Notes: a model not told the origin generated them from the letters alone. A DNA stretch of 64,000 nucleotides from Fulvimonas soli (GCF_003148905.1 NZ_QGHC01000001.1:211128-275127), one strand, 5' to 3'. Counted from the stretch's first letter, positions 46,576 through 55,886 are shown. Made by a program: numbers and translations.

Positions 46576-47865
46576 TCAACTGGAAGCGGCATGTCCGGCC
46601 AACCGCAGCGTGGCCTCGAAGCCATGCGGCTCGCGGTTGCGCAGCTGCAGGCGGCCGCCGTGCAGCTCCGCCGCGCGCATCACGATGCTGAGGCCGAGCC
46701 CGGTGCCGCCGCCACCGCGCGCCGGGTCGCCGCGCAGGAACGGGTGGCCGAGCCGGCCGAGCAGCTCCGCCGGCACGCCGGGGCCGCTGTCGGCCACGCG
46801 CACGAAGGCGCCTTCCGCGTCGCGGCCGAGGGTCACCGCGAACGGCGGCGCGCCGTAGCGCTCGGCGTTGTCCATCAGGTTGCCGAGGGCGCGGCGCAGC
46901 AGGCCGGGGCGCACCGTGGCGGACAGGTGCTCCGGCGCGTCGAAGCGCCAGTCGTCCGGGTTCCGGCGCAGCGCCAGCAGCTGGCCGGCCAGCGTGGCCA
47001 GGTCGGTCTCGCGCGGCGCCTCGTCGCGGCCGTCGCGCACGAAGGCCAGGCACTGCTCCAGCGCGCCGTCCAGTTCCCGCAGGTCGGCCAGCATCGCGTC
47101 GCGCCGCTGCGGATCGTCGGCGTCGCCCAGCTCCAGCGCCAGCCGCAGCCGCGCCAGCGGCGTGCGCAGGTCGTGCGAGATGCCGGCCAGCATCAGCTCG
47201 CGCTCGCGCGAGGCGCCGCGCAGCTTCTCGCCGGCGGCGCGGATCGCGCCCGCCAGCCGGCGCACCTCGCGCGGGCTGCCGCGCAGCTGCTCGCGCAGCG
47301 GGTCGCCGGCGAGCAGCGCCCCGGCGCCGTCGGCGAGCCGCTCCAGCGGGCGGGTGAGCAGGCGCGCCGCCACCGCGGCGGCGACCAGCGCGATCAGGCC
47401 GGCGAGCAGGGTGGTCAGCAGGCTGGAGCGGATCACCTGGCCGCGGTAGCTGGCCGCGTGCAGCACGATCCAGCGGCCCGGGTCGCGCGCGCTGCGGATC
47501 CAGATCTGCGACTCGGGCACCTGCGTCACCACCACCCGCGAGGGATCGCCCAGCAACCGCCCCACCGCGCGGCCGACGCCGCGCAGCATCGGCGCGACGC
47601 GCACGGTGGGGGGCGGCGGCGCGCCGCGCGAGAAGCGCACGCCGGCCCGTTCCAGCGCAGCCAGCGCGCGGGCGGATTCGGGATCGTCCTGCACCGAGAG
47701 ATCGTCCGCCGCCGCCGCGGTGGCGGCCACCAGCCGCCCGTAGGTGTCGCCCACCGCGCGCAGCCCCGCGCGCAGCGACAGCGCGCTGGTCAGGCCGAGC
47801 GCGAGCAGCAGCGCCAGCGCCACCAGCGCCAGCACCAGCGCGAAGGTGGTGGGCGCGCGCTTCAC
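46576..47865 (-). CDS. envZ: Sensor histidine kinase, EnvZ-like
   Basis: The 429-aa protein has transmembrane helices at about 7-31 and 146-170 flanking a periplasmic sensor domain. A HAMP region follows (ARLLTRPLERLADGAGALLA), then the phosphoacceptor His231 in LAGISHDLRTPLARLRLALE, and an ATPase domain with GNLMDNAERYG, DSGPGVP and GGTGLGLSIVMRAAELHGG. The H-box and C-terminus closely follow EnvZ. The start is the GTG at 47865, which overlaps the regulator's stop codon (GTGA), so translation is coupled. The stimulus is unknown; osmolarity or envelope state is the family precedent. Confidence 0.9.
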   Translation of the reverse strand: MKRAPTTFALVLALVALALLLALGLTSALSLRAGLRAVGDTYGRLVAATAAAADDLSVQDDPESARALAALERAGVRFSRGAPPPPTVRVAPMLRGVGRAVGRLLGDPSRVVVTQVPESQIWIRSARDPGRWIVLHAASYRGQVIRSSLLTTLLAGLIALVAAAVAARLLTRPLERLADGAGALLAGDPLREQLRGSPREVRRLAGAIRAAGEKLRGASRERELMLAGISHDLRTPLARLRLALELGDADDPQRRDAMLADLRELDGALEQCLAFVRDGRDEAPRETDLATLAGQLLALRRNPDDWRFDAPEHLSATVRPGLLRRALGNLMDNAERYGAPPFAVTLGRDAEGAFVRVADSGPGVPAELLGRLGHPFLRGDPARGGGGTGLGLSIVMRAAELHGGRLQLRNREPHGFEATLRLAGHAASS

Positions 47866-48578
47866 GGGCCGTCGCCCTCGGGCACGAACACGTAGCCCTC
47901 GCCCCACACCGTCTGCAGCCAGCGCGGCTGGCGCGGGTCGTCCTCGATGCAGCGGCGCAGGCGCGAGACCATCACGTCGATGCTGCGGTCGAACGCCTCG
48001 TGCTCGCGGCCGCGCGCCAGCGCGATCAGCTTCTCGCGGCTGAGCGTCTGGAACGGGTGCGCCACCAGCACGGCCAGCACGGCGAACTCGCCGCTGGTGA
48101 GCTTCACCGGCGCATCGCCGTCGAGCAGCTGGCGCGTGGCGGGGTCGAAGGTGAAGCGGCCGAAGCGCACCGGCGCCTGCTCGGCCTGCGGCGCGCCCAC
48201 CGGCTGGCGCGGCCGGCGGCGCAGCACGGCGCGGATGCGCGCCACCAGCTCGCGCGGGTTGCACGGCTTGGGCAGGTAGTCGTCGGCGCCGATCTCCAGC
48301 CCGACGATGCGGTCCACCTCGTCGCCCTTGGCGGTGAGCATGATCACCGGGGTCTCCACGCCCTCGGCGCGCAGGGCGCGGCACAGCTCCAGGCCGTCGC
48401 CGTCGGGCAGCATCAGGTCGAGCACGATCAGGTCGACGTGGTGCTCGGCCAGCGCCTTGCGCATCGCCGCCGCGCTGGCCACCCCGCGCGCGTGCAGGCC
48501 CTGCCGGGCCAGGTAGCGTTCCAGCAGGTCGCGCAGGCGCAGGTCGTCGTCGACCACCAGGATGCGGGGCGATTCCAT
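47862..48578 (-). CDS. ompR: OmpR-like response regulator
   Basis: The 238-aa regulator has a receiver domain with acidic pocket Asp11/Asp12, phosphoacceptor Asp54 (DLIVLDLMLPDGDGLEL), Thr82 and Lys104. A winged-helix DNA-binding domain follows (VKLTSGEFAVLAVLVAHPFQ, REHEAFDRSIDVMVSRLRRC, WLQTVWGEGYVFVPEG). It is first in the operon with the EnvZ-like kinase. The divergent neighbour at 48779 encodes a secreted protein, a plausible target. Confidence 0.92.
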   Translation of the reverse strand: MESPRILVVDDDLRLRDLLERYLARQGLHARGVASAAAMRKALAEHHVDLIVLDLMLPDGDGLELCRALRAEGVETPVIMLTAKGDEVDRIVGLEIGADDYLPKPCNPRELVARIRAVLRRRPRQPVGAPQAEQAPVRFGRFTFDPATRQLLDGDAPVKLTSGEFAVLAVLVAHPFQTLSREKLIALARGREHEAFDRSIDVMVSRLRRCIEDDPRQPRWLQTVWGEGYVFVPEGDGP

Positions 48579-48778
48579 GCGGGCACTATCGCGTGCGCCG
48601 CGCGGCGCCGGCAAGCCGGCGGGCGGGCGCTTTGCAAGCGAATGTTTCCGGAGGCGGCGGCCGCAACATCTCTTCACAGCGGCCGGCGCGCCGGACACAC
48701 CTTCGGCGCCGGCGGGGAGGAAAGTGGCGCCACGCCGCCGGGTCCGTCCGGCTTTCCTCGAACGAACAGGAGTCACGC

Positions 48779-49420
48779 ATGGCCACCACATCCCGTCTCC
48801 GCATCGTCCCGCTGCTCGCGTTCTGCCTCGCCGCCGGCAGCGCCCTGCCGGCCAGCGCCGGCGTCCATGGCTTCCGCGCCGCCGGCCCCCTCCGCCAGGC
48901 CGGCCATGCCGGGGCGACCTTCCGCAACGGCCAGGGCGGACTGACGCATGTCCGCGGGACGCGCGTCGCCGGCCCCAGCGGCACCGCCGCGCACGGCGCC
49001 TACACCTCGGTGAACCCGGACGGCAGCGTGCGGCACCAGGGCGGCACCCGCGTCAACGGCGCCAACGGCGGCGGCTTCAGCGGCAGCAACAGCTACACGC
49101 GCGACGCGGACGGCTCGGCCCAGGGCAGCTTCCAGCAGCAGGCCCATACCGCGGCGGGCGGCAGCTACAGCCGCAGCGGCGGCTACGACCGCGACGCCGA
49201 CGGCAGCTGGAATGCCAGCCGCCAGACCAGCGCCAGCGGCGCACGCGGCAGCTACAACGGCAGCACCACCGCTTCCAACGGCACCGCCACGCACCAGACC
49301 ACGATCACCGACGCCAGCGGCGACACCTACACGGGCCAGACCAGCTACACCAGGGGGCAGGGCGTGACCCACAGCGGCAGCTGCACGGACGCGCAGGGCA
49401 ACGCGATCGCCTGCCCGTGA
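48779..49420 (+). CDS. Secreted Gly/Ser/Asn-rich repetitive protein
   Basis: The 213-aa protein has a signal peptide (residues 1-27, cleavage near ASAGVHG). The mature part is low-complexity and built of short repeats of the pattern SxTRDADGSxxGS / GSYxxSGGYDRDADGSW / GSYNGSTTASNGTATHQTT, rich in Gly, Ser, Thr, Asn and Asp. It ends in GSCTDAQGNAIACP with two cysteines. The composition suggests an extended, surface or matrix protein, possibly calcium-binding through the DADGS loops, but no known family is recognised. AGGAG precedes the ATG at good spacing. It is divergent from the ompR/envZ-like pair 200 nt away. Confidence 0.82.
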   Translation: MATTSRLRIVPLLAFCLAAGSALPASAGVHGFRAAGPLRQAGHAGATFRNGQGGLTHVRGTRVAGPSGTAAHGAYTSVNPDGSVRHQGGTRVNGANGGGFSGSNSYTRDADGSAQGSFQQQAHTAAGGSYSRSGGYDRDADGSWNASRQTSASGARGSYNGSTTASNGTATHQTTITDASGDTYTGQTSYTRGQGVTHSGSCTDAQGNAIACP

Positions 49421-49563
49421 CCCGTCCCCGGCGTCCGTCCCAGGGACGGGGCGGATGCCTTCCGGGGCATTCCCGTTCCCGGGCGCCACGCCGCCATTCC
49501 GGTCGCCGCCTGCCTGTCCGCGTGGCGCTGGTCGCACGCGGGCGGGCCTTCGAGGAGAACCGC

Positions 49564-50376
49564 ATGCTGCATGGACAACGCCACCACGGCCTGCTCGCCG
49601 CGATGCTGCTGCTGGTGCTCGCCGAAGCGGCCTGGCGGCACTTCGGCAGGCGCGGCTACGACGTCCATGAAGCCGCGGCCTCGCTGGGCGTGGCCGCCGG
49701 CAACCTCGTCGCCGGCGCGATGGGCGCGGTGGTCGTCGGCATGGCGTATGCGGCGGTCTCTCGCCTGGCACCCGTGCACTGGCCGCTCGACGACTGGCGC
49801 AGCTGGCTCGCCGGCTTCGTGCTGGTGGAGTTCGCCTACTACTGGTTCCACCGCTGCAGCCACGCCGTGCGCTGGCTGTGGGCCAACCACGCGGTGCACC
49901 ACACGCCCGAGCAGATGACCCTGCCGTCCGCGCTGCGGCTGGGCTGGACCAACCTGTTCTCGCTGGGCTGGCTGTTCTACCTGCCGCTGGCGCTGGCCGG
50001 CCTCGATCCGCGCATGATCGCGGCGCTGCTGGCGTTCGACCTGCACTACCAGTTCTTCCTGCACACCGAGGCCGTCGGCCGGCTCGGGCCGCTGGAGTGG
50101 GTGCTCAACACGCCGGCGCACCACCGCGTGCACCACGCCAGCAACGCCGCCTACCTCGACTGCAACTTCGGCGGCGTGCTGATCGTGTTCGACCGCCTGT
50201 TCGGCACCCTCGTCGCGGAGCGCGCGGACGAGCCGATCCGCTACGGGCTGGCCCACCCACTCGGCACGCGCCATCCGTGGCGCATCGCGTTCGGCGAATG
50301 GCGGCGCCTGCTGGCCGCCCTGCGCGGGGCGACCGACCTGCGGACGGCCCTGCGCGTGGCGCTGGGCCGCCCTTGA
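49564..50376 (+). CDS. Sterol desaturase / fatty acid hydroxylase family membrane protein
   Basis: The 270-aa membrane protein carries the di-iron histidine clusters of the family: HRCSH (96-100), HAVHH (109-113) and a later HHRVHH, with four predicted membrane helices around them. Such enzymes hydroxylate or desaturate lipids or other hydrophobic substrates using oxygen. GAGGAG stands 6 nt before the ATG. It is followed by a hydrolase gene 41 nt downstream on the same strand, so the two may act on one lipid. Confidence 0.88.
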   Translation: MLHGQRHHGLLAAMLLLVLAEAAWRHFGRRGYDVHEAAASLGVAAGNLVAGAMGAVVVGMAYAAVSRLAPVHWPLDDWRSWLAGFVLVEFAYYWFHRCSHAVRWLWANHAVHHTPEQMTLPSALRLGWTNLFSLGWLFYLPLALAGLDPRMIAALLAFDLHYQFFLHTEAVGRLGPLEWVLNTPAHHRVHHASNAAYLDCNFGGVLIVFDRLFGTLVAERADEPIRYGLAHPLGTRHPWRIAFGEWRRLLAALRGATDLRTALRVALGRP

Positions 50377-50417
50377 ACGACATCCGGCAGACTGCGCGGG
50401 AGCGCGAGGCGACGACG

Positions 50418-51380
50418 ATGAGTCAGCACGGCAAGACGGTGGGATGGCTGGTGGCCCTGGCATGGCTGGGCGCGCTGGCGTCGTGGAGCGCCCCGCAGGC
50501 GCGGATGGACGGCGTGCATGCCGCGGCCATGCCGGCGGGCGTGGTCGCGCCCGCCGGCACGCGGCAGCTCCGCGACGTGGCCTACGGCGACGACCCGCTG
50601 CAGCGCTACGACGTGTACGCCCCCGCCGGCGCCCACGATGCGCCGGTCATCGTGATGGTCCACGGCGGCGGCTGGCGACGGGGCGACAAGGCCATGCCGG
50701 GCGTGGTCGTGAACAAGCTCGCGCGCTGGGGCGCGCGCGGCTTCGTGGTGGTGTCGGTGAATTACCGCCTGCTGCCGCGGGCCGACCTGCACGCGCAGCT
50801 CGACGACGTGGCGCGGGCGCTGGCCTCGGTCCAGCGGCGCGCGGCCGAGTGGGGCGGCGACGGCCGCCGCGTCGTGCTGATGGGCCATTCGGCCGGCGCC
50901 CATCTGGTCGCCCTGCTGGCGGCGCGGCCGTCGCTCGCCTTCGGCCGCGGCGCCTCGCCCTGGCTGGGCACCGTGCTCCTGGACAGCGCGGCGCTGGACG
51001 TGCCGGCGATCATGCAGGGGCCGCACTTCCCGCTTTACGACCATGCGTTCGGCCATGACCCGGCGCAGTGGACGGCGCTGTCGCCGCTGCAGCAGCTGCA
51101 GGCGCGCGGCGCGCCGGTCCTCGCCGTGTGCTCGTCACGCCGGCTCGAGTCCTGCCCTTCGGCGCAGCGCTTCGCCGCCAGGGCGAACGCGCTGGGCACG
51201 CGCGCGGAAGTGCTGGAGGAGGACCTGGGGCATGGCGAGATCAACCGCGAGCTGGGCCTGGATTCGCAATACACGCGCCGGGTCGAGCGTTTCCTTGCCG
51301 GCCTCGACCCGCGCGTCGCGCAACTGCTGGGGCAACCGGCCGCCCGGGTGCGCGGGGGTGTCGATGGCGCGCTGCGCTGA
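50418..51380 (+). CDS. Alpha/beta-hydrolase esterase (BD-FAE / kynurenine-formamidase-like)
   Basis: The 320-aa protein has an N-terminal hydrophobic segment (residues 8-24) that may be a signal peptide or anchor. Oxyanion motif HGGGW lies at 82-86 (MVHGGGWRRGDKAMPGVV). The nucleophile elbow GHSAG contains Ser158, and the catalytic histidine is in EDLGHGEINRELG. SVNYRLLP is typical of the carboxylesterase/lipase group. The CSSRRLESCPSAQ insertion near residue 240 adds two cysteines, which fits an exported enzyme. Substrate is unknown. Confidence 0.87.
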   Translation: MSQHGKTVGWLVALAWLGALASWSAPQARMDGVHAAAMPAGVVAPAGTRQLRDVAYGDDPLQRYDVYAPAGAHDAPVIVMVHGGGWRRGDKAMPGVVVNKLARWGARGFVVVSVNYRLLPRADLHAQLDDVARALASVQRRAAEWGGDGRRVVLMGHSAGAHLVALLAARPSLAFGRGASPWLGTVLLDSAALDVPAIMQGPHFPLYDHAFGHDPAQWTALSPLQQLQARGAPVLAVCSSRRLESCPSAQRFAARANALGTRAEVLEEDLGHGEINRELGLDSQYTRRVERFLAGLDPRVAQLLGQPAARVRGGVDGALR

Positions 51381-51496
51381 GCTCTTGCGTCGCGCGACGG
51401 GCGTGCACGGAGCGCTTCCGTAGGGGCTGTCGACCCGCAACGGCAGGATGCCTGCCACCGCTTTCGAGGAGAACGATGAGGTCGCTGGACGGGGAT

Positions 51497-51573
51497 TGGT
51501 GGGACTGGCGGGATTCGAACCCACGACCTGTCGCTTAGGAGGCGACCGCTCTATCCAACTGAGCTACAGCCCC
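51497..51573 (-). tRNA. tRNA-Arg (anticodon CCU)
   Basis: The minus strand folds as a complete cloverleaf of 77 nt including the encoded CCA (51497-51499). The acceptor GGGGCTG pairs with CAGTCCC with one G-U. The D-arm is GCTC-GAGC, the anticodon stem GTCGC-GCGAC closes loop CTCCTAA (anticodon CCT, codon AGG), and the T-arm loop is TTCGAAT. A TATGCT hexamer 14 nt upstream of the 5' end (51587-51592) is a weak -10 candidate. No clear terminator follows. Confidence 0.96.
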
Positions 51574-51789
51574 GTGCCGGTCGCCAAGCATAGCGGCGGC
51601 GGTGCACAAAACGAAGCGCCCGTCGTTCCCGTGGCACGGCATGGCTGCTTCCGGGGGCCCGTTGCGAGTGGAGCCGCCATCGATGGCATGTCGATGACGG
51701 CTGGATGCAATTCGGCGCTCGGTCGCCGGCCGGGCGGGGTGGCGGCCGCACGTCGGCGTGCCGAGCGGGAACCGCGGCGATGCCGTGCG

Positions 51790-52899
51790 CTAGCTGTCCG
51801 TCCCGCCGCCGGCCAGCAGGTGCCGGGCGACCTGGAAGGCCGTGGCCGTGGCGTCGCCGTCCCCGCAGGCGAAGCCCGCGTTGCGTCCGCCATAGGGGGC
51901 GTAGCGTCGCGGGTCGGTGGCGCCGAACAGGCCGATGGTGGTCGCGCCGGTCGCGGCGGCCAGGTGCATGACGCCGCAATCCGCGCTGACGTAGGTGCCG
52001 GCGGCCTCGATGAAGGCGGCCAGCCGGCGCGGGTCGCTGGTGAAATAGGTGGGAAAGGCGTGGTCGAGGCGCGATCGCCCGTCGGCGGGAACCAGCTCGA
52101 CGACCCGGCGCGGCCCGACGTGGCGGAGCAGCTCGTCCAGGAAAATCCTCCACCATGCGGCGTCGAGGCACTTCGAGCCGGTCGCGTTGGGGAAGACCAC
52201 CAGCACGGGCGTGCGCTCTTCGCCGGCGTCGCCCTGCAGCACCTGGCGCAGGGTATGCCGGGCCGTCTCGCGTTCGGCCGCCGTCAGGCGCAGGTCCGGC
52301 GGTGGCGGCGGGAGCGACGGGTCGGCGCCCAGCGCCCAGCGCAGCGCCTGGACGGGACGCGCGGCGAAGTGCGCCGACGGCGGCATGCCGGCGGCGTCGG
52401 CGTGCAACTGGAAGCGCGCCCTGGCCATGGCCGCCGCGATGCGGCCCGAGGAGGAGCCGGCGGCGGCATGGATCACCAAGTCGTAGCGCTTCGCGCGCAG
52501 CTTGCGCAGCGTGGCGAGGGTGGACAGCGGATGCGCCAGCGCGCGCCGCTCGAGGAGGAAGAGCTGCCCGAGCGAGGCGAAGCCGGCATAGATGCCCCGG
52601 CAGGCGGCGCCGGAGCCGAGCACGTCGACTTCCGCGCCCGGGAATTGCCGCTCCAGCTCGGCCATCAGCGGCGTGGTCAGGACCGTGTTGCCCAGCCGGT
52701 GGTTCGGCCGGCAGAGCAGGATCCGGTGGATCCCGGCGCGGGGCAGCTGTCCGGCGCCGACGACGTTGGGAGGCCGCGGCAGCAGCCTGCGCACGCACCA
52801 GGCGACGATGCGGCGCCTGAACGCATGGAGCCGGCCATGCAGGGGAACGCGCTTCGCGACGGGCCTGGGCTCGTGGGTGACCTGGATCGACGTGAACAT
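51790..52899 (-). CDS. Glycosyltransferase family 9 (heptosyltransferase-like) protein
   Basis: The 369-aa protein has the GT9 signature IHRILLCRPNHRLGNTVLTT near residues 60-79, followed by PLMAELERQFPGAEVDVLGS. The C-terminal half has PVLVVFPNATGSKCLDAAWW, GTYVSADCGVMHLAAATGAT and TIGLFGATDPRRYAPYG, the ADP-heptose-binding region of heptosyltransferases. It likely adds a sugar to lipopolysaccharide core or a related glycan at the inner membrane. The ATG at 52899 is the first with coding character; the frame upstream is antisense noise. It is downstream of the phosphoglycerol-transferase-like gene on the same strand. Confidence 0.88.
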   Translation of the reverse strand: MFTSIQVTHEPRPVAKRVPLHGRLHAFRRRIVAWCVRRLLPRPPNVVGAGQLPRAGIHRILLCRPNHRLGNTVLTTPLMAELERQFPGAEVDVLGSGAACRGIYAGFASLGQLFLLERRALAHPLSTLATLRKLRAKRYDLVIHAAAGSSSGRIAAAMARARFQLHADAAGMPPSAHFAARPVQALRWALGADPSLPPPPPDLRLTAAERETARHTLRQVLQGDAGEERTPVLVVFPNATGSKCLDAAWWRIFLDELLRHVGPRRVVELVPADGRSRLDHAFPTYFTSDPRRLAAFIEAAGTYVSADCGVMHLAAATGATTIGLFGATDPRRYAPYGGRNAGFACGDGDATATAFQVARHLLAGGGTDS

Positions 52900-53078
52900 G
52901 GGTTTCGGGAGTTTCTGGATGACCGGCCCTCGAGGCGCTGCGTCGCCGGGCGAAGGCTGACCCTCGCGGTTGGCCTGCCGGGGCCGGGCTCGGGCCGATG
53001 CCTGCCGGCGTGCGGTGGAGCGGGTGCGGCGGACACGTCGCGGGAGATCGGGCGGCCTCGCCGCGGACGACGCGCCGG

Positions 53079-53525
53079 TCAGGCGGGACGGGAACGGTGC
53101 CGCTTGCCGACCTGTTCCGGCGCGGTCGCCCGGCCTCGCGCCGCCGCGGGGCGGAAGAACGTCCGCCACGTTGCCGGGCCGCGCCCGGCCACCGCCGCGG
53201 CGAAGTTTTCGAGCAGGCCGGCCTCGGCGCCTTCGCGCGCGCCGTCGCGCTTCAGTTCGCGCAGCGCAGCAAGCAGGTGGAGCTTCTCGGCGCCGCTGGC
53301 CTTGACGAGCCTGCCGTCGGCCTTCGACACCACGTAGAAGCTGCTCCACCATGCCCCGAGGCGCATGGGCATCCGTCGCGCCACCAGGTAGCTGGCGTTC
53401 TCGAACAGGACGTCGCAGGGAAGTCGGCGAGACAAGGCGCGTTCTCCGTCCACACTCCGGCGAAGATGCACCCGCATGCTTAGCGGAGGCTTATGGGCGA
53501 ACGCTTCGTTCTGCGGCAATTCCAA
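53079..53525 (-). CDS. Unknown protein in the GT9/phosphoglycerol-transferase cluster
   Basis: I do not recognise this 148-aa protein. The middle is compact and looks folded (LPCDVLFENASYLVARRMPM, LGAWWSSFYVVSKADGRLVK, GAEKLHLLAALRELKRDGAR) and the last 30 residues are basic and disordered. I favour the TTG start at 53525 because GGGAGGGGGGG lies 2-13 nt upstream, while the ATG at 53477 has no Shine-Dalgarno. It lies 44 nt after the LTA-synthase-like gene and 179 nt before the GT9 gene, so it may be cotranscribed with both. Confidence 0.6.
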   Translation of the reverse strand: MELPQNEAFAHKPPLSMRVHLRRSVDGERALSRRLPCDVLFENASYLVARRMPMRLGAWWSSFYVVSKADGRLVKASGAEKLHLLAALRELKRDGAREGAEAGLLENFAAAVAGRGPATWRTFFRPAAARGRATAPEQVGKRHRSRPA

Positions 53526-53569
53526 GACCCCCCCTCCCGGCGCGCGGCGCGCCGGCCATGCCGGCCAAG

Positions 53570-55753
53570 CTAGTGGGCATCCGTGTCGTCCCGGTTACGC
53601 CGGTGCTGCGGCGTGGGCGCTGCCTGCGTCCCGTCGGCGGGGGCGACCGGCGTTCCGTCCTCCTTCCGCCAGCGCATGCCGCCGTCGCGGAAGGATTCGG
53701 CCGCCACCTGGTAGGCGGCGATGGCCTGCTCGAGCGCCGCCTCGTCGGCGGGCAGCGGCGTCGCCCCGCCGGTCGCGAAGTCGGGGCGCACCTGCTCGGC
53801 CCGTTCCGGCGGATAGAGGATGGTGAGCCGGTCCTCCTGCAGGAAGCCGAGCTTCTGGTAGGTGGAAGGGAAGGCGTGCCCGTCCCCGGCCGGCACGCGG
53901 GCGATGTCGCGGCCGAAGAAGCGGCTGCGGTAGCTGAAGTCGAGCAGGCCGAGCAGGGTGGGCGGTATGTCGATCTGCGCCATCAGCGTGTCGATGCGGC
54001 GCGGCTGGAAGTGCTTCGGCGCGTAGACGATCAGCGGGATGTGGTACTTGTCCACCGGGATCGCGGTGTCGCCCGCGCTGTCGGCGCAGTGGTCGGCGGT
54101 GATCACGAACACGGTGTCGTCGAAGTAGGGCTTCTCGCGCATGCGCCGGATGAAGTCGCCGAGCGCCCAGTCGGTGTACTTCACCGCGCCGAGGCGGTGG
54201 CCCTGCGGCGCGTCCACGCGACCCGCCGGGAAGGTGTAGGGCCGGTGGTTGGAGGTGGTCATCACGTGCAGGAAGAACGGCCTGCCGCTGGCGTGGATGG
54301 CGTCCATCCGGCGCATCGCCAGCGTGAACAGGTCCTCGTCGGAGACGCCCCACACGTTCTCGCCGTGGATGGGCATGTCCTTCGGGATCGCGTCGCGGTC
54401 CACCGCGGCGTAGCCGTTGTGCGCGAAGAAGTAGTCCATGTTGTCGAAGTAGCCGAAGCCGCCGTAGACGAACTCCGACGCATAGCCGCGCACGTCGAAC
54501 ACGTCGGCCAGCGAGAACAGCCCTTCGTTGCCGGGCTGGCGCACCAGCGAGTCGCCCGGCGTGGGCGGCACCGACAGCGCCAGCGCCTCCAGGCCGCGCA
54601 CCGTGCGCGTGCCGTTGGCGTAGAGGCGCGTGTAGAACAGGCCCTGGTCGGCCAGCGCGTCGAGGTTCGGCGTCAGCCCCTTGGTGTTGCCGAAGTGCGC
54701 CAGGTAGCTGCCGGACAGGCTCTCGACGCTGATCAGCACGACGTTGAGATGCTTCTCCGGGCCCGCGTTGCGGATCTCCCGCGCGAGGTCGCGCGGACCG
54801 GCGCCGATGAAGGTCGCATCCGGCGTGGCCAGCTCGCGGCGCAGGACGGCATAGGCCTTGTCCTGCGGCAGGGCGGGATAGAAACCGCGGTAGTCGAGCC
54901 GGTTGCCGCGGAAGGCCGCGAAGAACTGGTAGATGCCGTTGCCGGCCAGGGCGTTGATGTAGGGGTTCTCGAAACGGTCCTTCATGTCGGCGTTCACCGC
55001 GACGGTGACCAGCACCGTCGCCGCCGCCCAGCCCAGCGCGACCAGCGAGCGGCCGGTCCAGCGCGAGCCGTCGTCGCGCGCGCGCAGGCCCCGCCGCGTC
55101 AGCAGCAGCAGCCCCGCGGCGGCCAGCGCCATCAGCGACAGCCAGCGCGCCATCGGATAGGACTGCTCGATGTTGCCGACCACCTCGTCGGTGTAGACGA
55201 GGTAGTCCACCGCGATGAAGTTGAAGCGGGTGCCGAACTCGTCCCAGAACACCCATTCCGCGGTGCCGACGAACAGCAGGAAGAACAGCGCCAGGTAGCC
55301 GAAGGCATACAGCACGCGCTGGCCGGCGCGCGAGGCGTAGGTGAACGCCGCCAGCGGCAGCAGGTAGAGGAACAGCAGCAGGACCGGCCAGGTCTGCTTC
55401 AGCGTCGCCTGGTAGAGCAGGTGCAGCGCGCCCAGGGCCGCCAGGCACAGCGCCAGCAGCGCCGCGGCGTAGAGGCCCCAGCGCGCCCAGCGGCCGCGCG
55501 CGCCGTCGCGCGTGGGCACCAGCCACAGGAACAGCACCATCGGCCAGGCCACGTAGACGAAGGTGGCCAGGTCGTAGCCGAGGCCGACGCCGAAGATGTA
55601 GAGCAGGTTCGGCGGGGTGTGCGGCACGCCCGCGCCGGCCTTGGCGAGCAGCAGCAGGCGCACGGCGGAGGCGATGGCGAGGAAGCAGAGGCCGAACCAG
55701 GCGAGCGGGAGGAAGCGCTGCCGCAGCGCGGCTGTCTCGGAGGTGGCGGGCAT
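53570..55753 (-). CDS. LTA-synthase-like membrane phosphoglycerol/phosphoethanolamine transferase
   Basis: The 727-aa protein has five N-terminal transmembrane helices (to about residue 235) and a large periplasmic sulfatase-fold domain. The nucleophilic threonine is in YANGTRTVRGLEALALSVPP around residue 380. NVVLISVESLSGSYLAHFGN (metal-binding Glu), TTSNHRPYTFPAGRVDA and VFVITADHCADSAG supply the other metal ligands. The group includes MdoB/OpgB and LtaS. Here it probably decorates a periplasmic or surface glycan with phosphoglycerol. The first gene of a leftward cluster with an unknown gene and a GT9 enzyme, it has a disordered C-terminal tail of about 45 residues. Confidence 0.88.
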   Translation of the reverse strand: MPATSETAALRQRFLPLAWFGLCFLAIASAVRLLLLAKAGAGVPHTPPNLLYIFGVGLGYDLATFVYVAWPMVLFLWLVPTRDGARGRWARWGLYAAALLALCLAALGALHLLYQATLKQTWPVLLLFLYLLPLAAFTYASRAGQRVLYAFGYLALFFLLFVGTAEWVFWDEFGTRFNFIAVDYLVYTDEVVGNIEQSYPMARWLSLMALAAAGLLLLTRRGLRARDDGSRWTGRSLVALGWAAATVLVTVAVNADMKDRFENPYINALAGNGIYQFFAAFRGNRLDYRGFYPALPQDKAYAVLRRELATPDATFIGAGPRDLAREIRNAGPEKHLNVVLISVESLSGSYLAHFGNTKGLTPNLDALADQGLFYTRLYANGTRTVRGLEALALSVPPTPGDSLVRQPGNEGLFSLADVFDVRGYASEFVYGGFGYFDNMDYFFAHNGYAAVDRDAIPKDMPIHGENVWGVSDEDLFTLAMRRMDAIHASGRPFFLHVMTTSNHRPYTFPAGRVDAPQGHRLGAVKYTDWALGDFIRRMREKPYFDDTVFVITADHCADSAGDTAIPVDKYHIPLIVYAPKHFQPRRIDTLMAQIDIPPTLLGLLDFSYRSRFFGRDIARVPAGDGHAFPSTYQKLGFLQEDRLTILYPPERAEQVRPDFATGGATPLPADEAALEQAIAAYQVAAESFRDGGMRWRKEDGTPVAPADGTQAAPTPQHRRNRDDTDAH

Positions 55754-55886
55754 GGCGCTGGAGGTCGCATGCGGGATCGCAGCCGCCTAGGGTAGGAAGC
55801 ACTTCTTAGCTTTGGCTTAGGGCTTCCCGCGGGCTTCTCCGCCATCAGGCGGAGCGCCCGCACGGGGTGCAGCCGCGTCAGTCCGG

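Noticed and set aside
51497..51573. An attachment site or integrated element at the tRNA-Arg gene
   Set aside because: No integrase and no second copy of the tRNA 3' end were seen in the window.
53079..53477. ATG at 53477 as start of the unknown gene
   Set aside because: It has no Shine-Dalgarno, whereas the TTG at 53525 has a very strong one; kept only as an alternative.
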